From assembly GCA_013204125.1 (NCBI GenBank), contig JABMOP010000095.1:1-7501 (forward strand): a DNA stretch of 7,501 nt, written 5' to 3'. The notes below the pieces were generated by a model. The model was not told where the DNA came from. It saw only the letters and a list, made by a program, of their open reading frames with translations, and did not search any database. Of this stretch, positions 1 through 5,672 are shown piece by piece. Source of the DNA: Rhodospirillales bacterium (GTDB taxonomy: Bacteria; Pseudomonadota; Alphaproteobacteria; Rhodospirillales; UBA2165). Numbering within the stretch: the first letter of the stretch is position 1; each line of letters begins with the position of its first letter. The position numbers were made by a program, and so were the translations under genes.

Positions 1-34
1 AATCCCGCGCGTCTACCAGTTCCGCCACGCCCGC
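1..34 (-). tRNA. tRNA-Leu, 5' part only (cut by window edge)
   Basis: Read on the minus strand from 34 down to 1, the sequence has a 7-nt acceptor arm (GCGGGCG), TG at positions 8-9, a D-stem GCGG, a D-loop containing AACTGGTAGA, the closing CGC, and the start of the anticodon stem (CGGGA) followed by TT. The long D-loop with TGGTAGA after GCGG is typical of bacterial class II tRNA-Leu. The window ends just before the anticodon, so the isoacceptor cannot be read, and the variable arm, T-arm and 3' end are missing. A tRNA-Ser is the main alternative, but the GTGGCGGAA..TGGTAGACGC string is characteristic of Leu. Confidence 0.88.
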
Positions 35-59
35 CTTTCGCGCTTTGGGTTGGGCCGGG

Positions 60-87
60 ATCATACCTATGGGTTTCGCCGGGTCAA
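60..87 (-). promoter_or_regulatory. Sigma70-type promoter of the tRNA-Leu gene
   Basis: On the minus strand there is a -35 box TTGACC (plus 82-87), a 16-bp spacer and a -10 box TATGAT (plus 60-65, five of six matches to consensus). A GC-rich stretch (CCCGGCCC) follows the -10, as in the discriminators of stringently controlled stable-RNA promoters. Transcription would start near 53, about 20 nt before the mature tRNA 5' end. The functional assignment is inferred from position and consensus match. Confidence 0.65.
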
Positions 88-130
88 CCGTTTGCCATGC
101 TTTGGCGAACCGGCTAACTAATCCGCCCGG

Positions 131-160
131 TTATTGGAACATTGATGTGAGGCCCAATAA
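131..160. repeat. Inverted repeat TTATTGG-N16-CCAATAA ahead of the YqaA/DedA-like gene
   Basis: Two perfect 7-bp arms (131-137 and 154-160) flank a 16-nt spacer. The spacer contains the likely Shine-Dalgarno sequence GTGAGG (147-152), and the 3' arm ends one base before the ATG at 162. In RNA, the arms could form a weak AU-rich stem that presents or hides the ribosome site. Very similar words recur at 5581-5629 upstream of the DsbD-type gene. Function unknown. Confidence 0.4.
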
Positions 161-161
161 G

Positions 162-743
162 ATGCTGCGGCGCTTGTACGATTGGACTTTAGAGCTGGCC
201 AAGCACCCACAAGCGCTTTGGGCGCTGGCGCTGATTTCATTTATTGAAAGTTCTATATTTCCGATCCCGCCCGATATCATTTTGATCCCGATGGTTTTGG
301 CGGCGCGTGACCGGGCCTGGGTGATCGCCGGGGTTTGCACCCTTGCCTCGGTCATTGGCGGCATGCTCGGCTACGGCATCGGCGCCTTTATGTTTGAACA
401 GATCGGCCGCCCGATATTGGATTTCTATCATTACGCACCCAAGTTCGATCAGTTTCGGGAAGCCTATAACCAATGGGGGGCGTGGGCGGTGTTTACGGCA
501 GGGGTTACGCCTTTCCCCTATAAAATCATCACCATATTAAGCGGTGTCACCGGACTGGATCCGGTCGTCTTTACAATTTCGTCGGTGTTGGCGCGCGGCA
601 TGCGGTTTTTCCTGGTGGCGGCGCTCCTCTGGAAATTTGGCGATCCGATCCGCCGTTTTATCGAAAAGCGTCTCGGCCTCTTGTTCGTGCTTTTTGTGGT
701 TACCCTGTTCGGCGGTTTTCTATTGGTGAAGGTCGTGTTCTAG
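162..743 (+). CDS. YqaA-family (DedA/SNARE-associated, VTT-domain) inner-membrane protein
   Basis: A 193-residue polytopic membrane protein. I chose the ATG at 162 because GTGAGG at 147-152 lies 9 nt upstream and the product then has the usual YqaA length. The frame stays open back to 45, but those extra 39 residues would be encoded across the tRNA promoter and look non-conserved. Family signatures: E29 followed by FPIPPD (33-38) at the first membrane re-entrant region, AGVTPFPYK (113-121), and ARGMRFF (144-150) with the conserved Arg145. Hydrophobic segments lie at about 18-47, 53-78, 106-130, 136-157 and 171-193. DedA-superfamily proteins are linked to envelope homeostasis and lipid-carrier flipping or proton-dependent transport; the YqaA branch has no firmly assigned substrate. 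It is first in a four-gene run, 15 bp ahead of dsbB. Family call is firm, function uncertain. Confidence 0.87.
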   Translation: MLRRLYDWTLELAKHPQALWALALISFIESSIFPIPPDIILIPMVLAARDRAWVIAGVCTLASVIGGMLGYGIGAFMFEQIGRPILDFYHYAPKFDQFREAYNQWGAWAVFTAGVTPFPYKIITILSGVTGLDPVVFTISSVLARGMRFFLVAALLWKFGDPIRRFIEKRLGLLFVLFVVTLFGGFLLVKVVF

Positions 744-758
744 GCCATAAGGGAAACT

Positions 759-1259
759 ATGAACGCCCTATTTCTCAGCCCCAAAACCGTCATGGCGGTT
801 TTACTCATTGCTGCTGCCGGGCCTTTAGCAATAGCTCTCGGCGCTCAATATATCGGCGGGTTGGAGCCTTGCGTGCTTTGTAAGTATCAGCGCATTCCCT
901 ATTGGACGGTGGCCGCAATGGCGATTACAGGCTACCTGATTGACGCCACCGATCGGCGCGGAATTTTGTATCTGGCGGCGCTCATATTCTTGGCGGGCAC
1001 GGCGCTCGCTTTCTATCACGTCGGCGTCGAACAACATTGGTGGATCTCTGCCGCGAGGTGCGGTGCCACCGAAACCCTGCCCGCAAATTTCGAGGCTTTT
1101 CGAGCAAGCCCGCTCAAACCTTTGGCCAAATCCTGCGATGATATTGACTGGACCCTGTTCGGGCTGTCATTCACCGTCTACAATACTGCGGTGTCATTGT
1201 TCCTGACGGTTGCCTGCGTTTTTGCAGCCGGGCGGGTCGCTGAGAAGAAAGCCGGATGA
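759..1259 (+). CDS. dsbB: Disulfide bond formation protein B (DsbA:ubiquinone oxidoreductase)
   Basis: A 166-residue inner-membrane protein that re-oxidises periplasmic DsbA and hands the electrons to ubiquinone. All four family cysteines are present: the CVLC pair (C38, C41) at the end of the first transmembrane helix and the second periplasmic pair C101 and C126. R45 in CKYQR corresponds to E. coli Arg48, which interacts with the quinone. Four hydrophobic helices fall at about 11-31, 46-62, 69-88 and 134-156, with a periplasmic loop of about 45 residues between the last two, as expected. AGGGAA sits a few bases before the ATG at 759 and is a reasonable ribosome site. The gene follows the YqaA-like gene by 15 bp, and its end overlaps coq7 by 4 bp (ATGA). 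No dsbA lies in the window. Identification is confident from the cysteine layout. Confidence 0.95.
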   Translation: MNALFLSPKTVMAVLLIAAAGPLAIALGAQYIGGLEPCVLCKYQRIPYWTVAAMAITGYLIDATDRRGILYLAALIFLAGTALAFYHVGVEQHWWISAARCGATETLPANFEAFRASPLKPLAKSCDDIDWTLFGLSFTVYNTAVSLFLTVACVFAAGRVAEKKAG

Positions 1260-1813
1260 ATAAAATTAAATCCAGATTGGGACGCCTGCCGGGCGATCCG
1301 CCGAAAGAGCGCATGATCGAGAGTATGATCCGCGTCGATCAGGCCGGAGAATACGGCGCCAAGCGCATCTATGCGGGGCAGCTTGCCGTGCTTGGCGAGA
1401 GCGATGATGGCCCACTGCTACGCGAAATGGCGGAAACCGAAGATCGGCATTTGGAAAAATTTAACCAAATGATGGTCGCGCGCGGCGTCCGCCCGACGAT
1501 CTTACAACCCCTGTGGTATGTGGCGGGATTTGCGCTCGGCGCCGGATCGGCGCTTTTGGGGCGCGAAGCGGCAATGGCTTGCACCGTCGCCGTCGAAGAA
1601 GTCATCGAAGAGCATTACCGCGACCAATCGGCGCAATTGGGTGAGGATGAGGGCGAGCTGAAATCAACCATCGACGAGTTCCGGGCCGAAGAAATTGCCC
1701 ATAAAGAAAGCGCCCTCGAAGCCGGCGCCACTGCGGCGCCCGCGTATCCGGTGATATCGGCAGCGGTCAAGACGGGCTCGCGCCTCGCCATTTGGCTGTC
1801 CGAGCGGATTTAG
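1256..1813 (+). CDS. coq7: Coq7/CLK-1-type 5-demethoxyubiquinone hydroxylase
   Basis: A 185-residue non-haem di-iron monooxygenase that hydroxylates the demethoxyubiquinol ring in a late step of ubiquinone synthesis, at the inner face of the membrane. The carboxylate/histidine ligand set is visible: E32 (AGEYGA), E62 and H65 (ETEDRH), E114 (AVEEVIEEH), and E146 and H149 (AEEIAH). Spacing of the first ligands (30, 3 and 49 residues) equals that in the eukaryotic protein. A hydrophobic stretch at about 86-101 fits the membrane-attachment region. Length is normal for bacterial Coq7. The start overlaps the dsbB stop as ATGA, which suggests translational coupling; the upstream sequence has only a weak purine-rich ribosome site (GAGAAGAAAG). 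Some bacteria use the flavin enzyme UbiF for this step; this gene is clearly the di-iron type. Confidence 0.95.
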   Translation: MNKIKSRLGRLPGDPPKERMIESMIRVDQAGEYGAKRIYAGQLAVLGESDDGPLLREMAETEDRHLEKFNQMMVARGVRPTILQPLWYVAGFALGAGSALLGREAAMACTVAVEEVIEEHYRDQSAQLGEDEGELKSTIDEFRAEEIAHKESALEAGATAAPAYPVISAAVKTGSRLAIWLSERI

Positions 1814-1829
1814 TGGTTAGTTCCCCCAA

Positions 1830-2717
1830 GTGAGCATCAATCCTGTGCTGCGTCTGTCTCCGCTCTTGCGCGCCTCCTTTTGGATGGTCGGCACGCTGGT
1901 ATCCTTTTCCGCCATGGCCGTCGCCGGGCGCGAACTGTCCGATACCATGAGTATCTTCGAGATCCTTTTTTTCAGGGCCTTGGTAGCGATGGTTATCGTG
2001 TCTGCCCTGATCCCGAAGCAGGGATGGGGCTCGCTGCGCACGAGCCATATGTCGATCCATGTGATCCGAAATACAATACATTTCGCCGCTCAATTCGGAT
2101 GGTTCTTAGGTATCTCGCTCCTTCCTCTGGCGACGGTTTTTGCCCTCGAATACACACTCCCCATCTGGAGTGCGATTCTTGCCGTTATTTTCTTGGGCGA
2201 AAAAATGAACCGAGGCCGTATTATCGCCATCGTTTGCGGGTTCGCAGGCGTGCTGATAATCCTGCGCCCCGGCGCCGAAGCCATAAACATTGCGTCGCTG
2301 GCGGTTCTCGCGGCGGCATTCGGATACGCGACATCCTACATTACGACCAAGAAATTATCTGCTTTCGATACGCCCATATCCATCGTGTTCTACATGAATC
2401 TTATGCAGCTTCCATTGGGGCTGGTGCCGGCGCTGTTCGACTGGGCCGTGCCTACGCTTGGCGACATTCCATGGATATTTCTGGTCGGCGTATCTGGACT
2501 GACGGCACATTACACCATGACGCGGGCCTTTTTGCTGGCCGATACGATGCTGGTGGTGCCGCTGGATTACATGCGGCTTCCACTGATCGCGCTGGTTGGG
2601 TTTTTGCTCTACGCGGAAACGGTCGATATCGCGCTTTTGATTGGCGCGGTCGTTATTTTCGCCGGCAATTTCTATAATATCCGACTGGAATCGCGCGCCG
2701 CCAAAAATAAAGAATAG
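1830..2717 (+). CDS. DMT-superfamily transporter with two EamA domains
   Basis: A 295-residue integral membrane protein with about ten hydrophobic helices in two homologous EamA halves (about 15-147 and 153-285). Seen motifs include FFRALVA (47-53) after helix 2, EYTLPIW (107-113) and FLGEKM (121-126) closing the first half, and TRAFLLAD (231-238) with PLDYMRLP (244-251) in the second half. EamA proteins export or import small metabolites such as amino acids or nucleotide-related compounds; the substrate cannot be read from the sequence. The start is GTG at 1830, the first start codon after an in-frame TAG at 1818. It lacks a Shine-Dalgarno sequence; GTG 1845 (with AGTGAG upstream) is a possible alternative, and the first ATG at 1884 would clip helix 1. 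It follows coq7 by 16 bp and probably closes the operon. Confidence 0.88.
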   Translation: MSINPVLRLSPLLRASFWMVGTLVSFSAMAVAGRELSDTMSIFEILFFRALVAMVIVSALIPKQGWGSLRTSHMSIHVIRNTIHFAAQFGWFLGISLLPLATVFALEYTLPIWSAILAVIFLGEKMNRGRIIAIVCGFAGVLIILRPGAEAINIASLAVLAAAFGYATSYITTKKLSAFDTPISIVFYMNLMQLPLGLVPALFDWAVPTLGDIPWIFLVGVSGLTAHYTMTRAFLLADTMLVVPLDYMRLPLIALVGFLLYAETVDIALLIGAVVIFAGNFYNIRLESRAAKNKE

Positions 2718-2726
2718 GCCAAGCCG

Positions 2727-3209
2727 TCAAAGTTGGCTGAGTATGGTCTCGGCGCTGGAAATGTCGAAGGCGCCCGGCTCTTCAATATTTAATGTTTTAA
2801 CGATGCCGTCTTCGGCCACCATTGAGAATCGCCGGCAGCGGGTGCCGAGGCCGGGTCCGGATGCATCGAAGTCCAATCCCATCGCCGCCGCGAATTCTGC
2901 ATTGCCGTCGGCCATCATCATAACCTTGTCGCCGACCTTTTGATGGTCGCCCCAGGCGCTCATGACGAAGGGGTCGTTGACTGAAACACAAATAATGGCA
3001 TCGACGCCCTTGGCGCGGATGGCGTCCGCGTTTTGCACGAATCCCGGGAGATGCTTCGCCGAACAGGTCGGCGTAAATGCGCCGGGCACCGCGAACATCA
3101 CGACGGTTTTCCCCTTGAAAAGATCGCCGGTGCTGGTTTGTTGAACACCGCTACTGTCTTTGAAGCGCAGCGTGGCTGCCGGAATACTATCCCCAACGCT
3201 TATAGTCAT
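2727..3209 (-). CDS. Prx5-type peroxiredoxin (redoxin family)
   Basis: A 160-residue thiol peroxidase that reduces hydrogen peroxide and organic peroxides. The active-site loop PGAFTPTC spans 42-49, with peroxidatic Cys49 and conserved Pro42 and Thr46; R124 fits the conserved active-site arginine. Segments ICVSVNDPFVM (73-83), RFSMVAEDG (127-135) and NIEEPGAF (141-148) match the human PRDX5/plant PrxII branch. The ATG at 3209 is chosen because AAGGGG lies 6-7 nt upstream and the family begins near here; the frame is open to 3284 but the extra 25 residues are not a signal peptide. It should therefore be cytoplasmic. C74 corresponds to a non-resolving Cys of PRDX5. The resolving-Cys position near the C-terminus is not Cys (DISSAE, 149-154), while an additional C125 is present. 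The reductant is unknown. The gene converges on the DMT gene with 9 bp between stops and follows the DsbD-type gene on the same strand. Confidence 0.94.
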   Translation of the reverse strand: MTISVGDSIPAATLRFKDSSGVQQTSTGDLFKGKTVVMFAVPGAFTPTCSAKHLPGFVQNADAIRAKGVDAIICVSVNDPFVMSAWGDHQKVGDKVMMMADGNAEFAAAMGLDFDASGPGLGTRCRRFSMVAEDGIVKTLNIEEPGAFDISSAETILSQL

Positions 3210-3234
3210 GAGAAACCCCTTTTTAAGCAATATT

Positions 3235-3263
3235 TTATAATTATTCCAATTGGCGGTTCCCAA
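3235..3263 (-). promoter_or_regulatory. Candidate promoter of the peroxiredoxin gene
   Basis: On the minus strand, TTGGGA (plus 3258-3263) and TTATAA (plus 3235-3240) are separated by 17 bp and lie about 26 bp before the ATG at 3209, giving a short leader. The -10 region is AT-rich (AATTATAAAATATT), so the exact hexamer is uncertain. The spacer and the -35 are covered by two CCAATTGG palindromes. Having its own promoter would let the peroxiredoxin be expressed separately from the DsbD-type gene 175 bp upstream. Confidence 0.45.
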
Positions 3264-3267
3264 TTGG
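3246..3267. promoter_or_regulatory. Tandem CCAATTGG palindromes over the peroxiredoxin promoter
   Basis: Two identical 8-bp palindromes lie at 3246-3253 and 3260-3267, 14 bp apart start to start. They overlap the spacer and the -35 box of the candidate promoter, where a repressor or activator could bind. A related site, CCAAATTGG, lies upstream at 3315-3323. No regulator can be named from the sequence; the operator role is inference. Confidence 0.35.
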
Positions 3268-3285
3268 TGCGCCGTTATACGCACC
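3266..3285. promoter_or_regulatory. Inverted repeat GGTGCG-N8-CGCACC upstream of the peroxiredoxin -35 box
   Basis: Perfect 6-bp arms (3266-3271 and 3280-3285) flank an 8-bp spacer CCGTTATA. The site lies just upstream of the candidate -35, a position typical for an activator binding site, and it overlaps the end of the second CCAATTGG. No T-run follows on either strand, so it is not an intrinsic terminator. The role is inferred from position only. Confidence 0.4.
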
Positions 3286-3369
3286 TAACTTAGAAGTAGC
3301 AAATTAGAATTGATCCAAATTGGGACAAAAAAATTGAGGGTATTTCTAATATTCAGGGTTTTCTTAAGC

Positions 3370-3386
3370 GGCCGATCCGGCCTTTT
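3370..3386 (+). terminator. Short GC hairpin with T-rich tail, plus-strand orientation
   Basis: GGCCG-ATC-CGGCC (3370-3382) forms a 5-bp stem with a 3-nt loop and is followed by TTTT at 3383-3386 and ATTT after that. The T-tail is on the plus strand, so as an intrinsic terminator it would stop transcripts running antisense to the DsbD-type gene. On the minus strand the hairpin sits two bases past the DsbD stop but lacks a U-tract, so it would be poor as that gene's own terminator. The stem is short. Confidence 0.3.
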
Positions 3387-5559
3387 ATTTGCGGATTACG
3401 ATCTTGTTGGCCGAAGCCTCTTCGAATGCACCGAGGACCGCGCCCGGCGTTAAGAGTTCCGGCAGGACTATGCCGGTCACATTGCCCGGTCCATAGACGG
3501 CGTTAAACGGAATACCGAAGCGATTGAAGCTATTCAAATAATCCGTGATTTTAGGATCGGGCCGGGTCCAATCGCCCTGCATGGCGACGATTTGATCGCT
3601 GTTCAAAATTTTGAACACTTCGCCGCGATTGAGAACCGCGCCTTTGTTGACGAGGCAGGTGATGCACCATTCGGCGGTAATATCGACAAACACGGTTTTG
3701 CCTTGGGCGACGAAGCTGGGGATCGCGGCGGCATCGAACGGCCGCCAAAATCCGGCCTTGGTGATATCTTGGGTGCTGACGGCGACGGGTTTCAATTGGT
3801 AGGGTGTCGCAAATGCAGCAAGAACGAGCACCGCGATGCCGGCGGACGCGGCCTGCCGCCATGATTTACCAACACGCGGGCGGCCAAACAAGAGCGCCCC
3901 GATACCGATCATCGTGGCACCGACAATGGCCGCTGCTTCAAAATTCAACTGAGCCGCCAATACCGATAAAAGCCAAAGTGCCGTAGCAAAGAGCGCCAGA
4001 CCGAGGATTTGCTTCAAGCGGATCATCCAGCGTCCCGGTTTGGGAAATTTGGATGCCAGTCCCGGCGCCAGGGCGATCAAAATAAAGGGCAGCGCCATGC
4101 CGAGCCCAAGCGCCGCGAACACCGCATAAATATCGAAAATGCTCCCGGCCAACGCAAAGCCGATGGCGGTTCCCAAAAACGGAGCCGAGCATGGCGTCGC
4201 CAATATTGTAGCAAAAGCGCCGGTGGCGAAATTGCCGCTGAAACTTTGGTGATTGGGGTCTCTATCTTCGCCCCCGCCCCGCGCCGCAATATTTCCAACA
4301 AAGGACGGCAGACGGAATTCAAACAGCCCCCATAAATTATAGGCAAACAGGGTAACGATGATAGTTAGCCCGACGATGAACCACGGATGCTGGAACTGGA
4401 TGCCCCAACCAACCGCCGCGCCTGCCTGTTTCAACCCAACTAGCGCGCTGGCGATCACCAGGAAAGAAATAAAAATGCCGAGCGAAGAGGCAACGAAGCT
4501 GCGGCGCACGGTGCGCTTCTCTGCGCCGCCGTGAGAGACAAAGCTCAAGACTTTAAGGGATAGCACCGGCAACACGCACGGCATCAAGTTGAGGATCAAC
4601 CCGCCGAGCACGGCCAGCGCCAAAATGATCGGCAACGAGAGGGCAAGTCCGGTGCCGGTGGGGCTCTCCGCTAATCCTCTGGTTACCGTTAGCCGGCGTT
4701 CGGCCGAACGGTTGCCATCGGTCAAGGTAAGGGTGACGCTAGCGCTCTCAATTTTTGCATCTTCTTCAACACTTACCGGCACCAGGAGAACTGCGTTCTT
4801 GCCGTCCTTGGACAGCCGTATCGTGGGCGGTGAGAAAAAGATCGATTCCGGGCCTTCCAGAAAAAGGTCCGGTTTTTGGAACGGTATCGTGCTTTTTGCG
4901 GCGATACGCAGCACGCCATTCTTTATGTTCTTACCGGCGCTGTGCAGCGCCCCTGCGGTTTCAATCGCCGCGATGGTGAGACCGTGACCGGACCCATTAC
5001 CCGGCACCAGGGCGGTGTATTTATTGATTAGGTGAAAATTGGAAGTCGGCTCGCTGGATGCACGATCCAAGTCCAGCGATATCTTGGCCGAATAGGGGAT
5101 GCAAACATCATCACAGGCCAGATAATTGAGCTTCGCGCGGAGAAGGAGCGGCTTTCCAGGTTCGGTCAATTCGGCGGTGATCGGAAACACCACTTCCTTT
5201 TTGTAGCCCATGGTTTGCAGGCCTAGGACTTCAAAGCGTGTCGGCGCTGGCCACAAGAACGTGGTTTTTTTCAGGTTGGATGATTGCGTCCAGTCCAAAT
5301 TAGGCGGGAAGCCCGCATCGCCTGGGTCGCGCCAGTAAATTTTCCAATTGTCTTTCAGCTTGAATTGCAGTCCGAGCCGGACCGTCTTGCCCGCGCCGAC
5401 CCCGTCGCTGGCCGAGACCAGGCGGACCGAAGTTTGCGCGGTCTTAATCCACGGAGATGCCCCAGAATCGGGAGGCGCAGCAAGGCTGGGCATGGAGGCC
5501 CCGATCAGGTACCCGGCGGCGGCAATGGCTAACCCGGCAAGATATAATTTTCGTGTCAT
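3385..5559 (-). CDS. dsbD: Protein-disulfide reductase, DsbD/ScsB family (transmembrane thiol electron carrier)
   Basis: A 724-residue protein that moves electrons from cytoplasmic thioredoxin across the inner membrane to envelope thiol proteins. Domain order: signal peptide with a hydrophobic stretch at about 5-21 and a likely cleavage site near SLAA (25-28); a periplasmic N-terminal part of about 275 residues with a CDDVC pair (C149, C153); an eight-helix DsbD membrane core at about 305-585 with the two redox cysteines C328 (LMPCVLP) and C457 (ATPCSAP); and a C-terminal thioredoxin-like domain with WCITC (C632, C635) and a cis-Pro-type loop GIP (682-684). All three cysteine pairs are intact. 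The long N-terminal part and total length, well above the 565 residues of E. coli DsbD, resemble ScsB-type proteins. The ATG at 5559 fits the signal peptide; the ribosome site is weak (GAAAG). Substrates are not in the window: no TlpA, ScsC or CcmG-like gene is seen. It is divergent from yqgE. Confidence 0.93.
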   Translation of the reverse strand: MTRKLYLAGLAIAAAGYLIGASMPSLAAPPDSGASPWIKTAQTSVRLVSASDGVGAGKTVRLGLQFKLKDNWKIYWRDPGDAGFPPNLDWTQSSNLKKTTFLWPAPTRFEVLGLQTMGYKKEVVFPITAELTEPGKPLLLRAKLNYLACDDVCIPYSAKISLDLDRASSEPTSNFHLINKYTALVPGNGSGHGLTIAAIETAGALHSAGKNIKNGVLRIAAKSTIPFQKPDLFLEGPESIFFSPPTIRLSKDGKNAVLLVPVSVEEDAKIESASVTLTLTDGNRSAERRLTVTRGLAESPTGTGLALSLPIILALAVLGGLILNLMPCVLPVLSLKVLSFVSHGGAEKRTVRRSFVASSLGIFISFLVIASALVGLKQAGAAVGWGIQFQHPWFIVGLTIIVTLFAYNLWGLFEFRLPSFVGNIAARGGGEDRDPNHQSFSGNFATGAFATILATPCSAPFLGTAIGFALAGSIFDIYAVFAALGLGMALPFILIALAPGLASKFPKPGRWMIRLKQILGLALFATALWLLSVLAAQLNFEAAAIVGATMIGIGALLFGRPRVGKSWRQAASAGIAVLVLAAFATPYQLKPVAVSTQDITKAGFWRPFDAAAIPSFVAQGKTVFVDITAEWCITCLVNKGAVLNRGEVFKILNSDQIVAMQGDWTRPDPKITDYLNSFNRFGIPFNAVYGPGNVTGIVLPELLTPGAVLGAFEEASANKIVIRK

Positions 5560-5580
5560 GCTTACTTTCGTGGTTTCAAT

Positions 5581-5615
5581 TTATTGGAATGTTAAGGACT
5601 TCCGACGCCCAATAA
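5581..5615. repeat. Inverted repeat TTATTGG-N21-CCAATAA in the DsbD leader
   Basis: Perfect 7-bp arms at 5581-5587 and 5609-5615 lie 22 bp before the minus-strand ATG at 5559. The arms and adjoining words (TTATTGGAA, GCCCAATAA, AATCCGCC, GTTATTG) also occur around 120-160, upstream of the YqaA-like gene. It may be an operator, a leader hairpin, or part of a small dispersed repeat. Function is not determined. Confidence 0.4.
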
Positions 5616-5632
5616 TCCGCCTGTTATTGTTA

Positions 5633-5640
5633 TTTATATA
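5633..5640 (-). promoter_or_regulatory. Possible -10 region for the DsbD-type gene
   Basis: The minus strand reads TATATAAA here, a good AT-rich -10 element about 75 bp before the ATG. No convincing -35 is present; the best placed hexamer at 18 bp is TTCCTT, which is poor. A promoter with a weak -35 often needs an activator. If correct, the leader would include the inverted repeat at 5581-5615. Confidence 0.3.
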
Positions 5641-5672
5641 GATCGTTAGCATGTGAAAGGAATTAAAGTCTG

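Noticed and set aside
1..34. tRNA gene as an integration site for a genomic island
   Set aside because: Only the 5' end is visible, no integrase or repeated tRNA 3' end is present, and the neighbouring genes are core-type.
45..161. N-terminal 39-residue extension of the YqaA-like protein from ATG 45
   Set aside because: It overlaps the tRNA promoter at 60-87, has no ribosome site, and the residues do not look like the family. ATG 162 has GTGAGG at good spacing and gives a normal length.
1880..2677. Long 265-codon open frame inside the DMT gene, same strand
   Set aside because: Its product is rich in Arg, His and Gly with no family resemblance. It is a frame shadow of the real EamA gene, whose two-domain motifs are clear.
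2718..2738. Possible terminator hairpin GCCAA/TTGGC between the convergent stops
   Set aside because: Five-bp stem with a 10-nt loop, low stability and no T-tract on either strand.
3210..3284. N-terminal extension of the peroxiredoxin as a possible signal peptide
   Set aside because: The 25 added residues have no hydrophobic core or cleavage site, they cover the likely promoter, and the ATG at 3209 has a good AAGGGG ribosome site.
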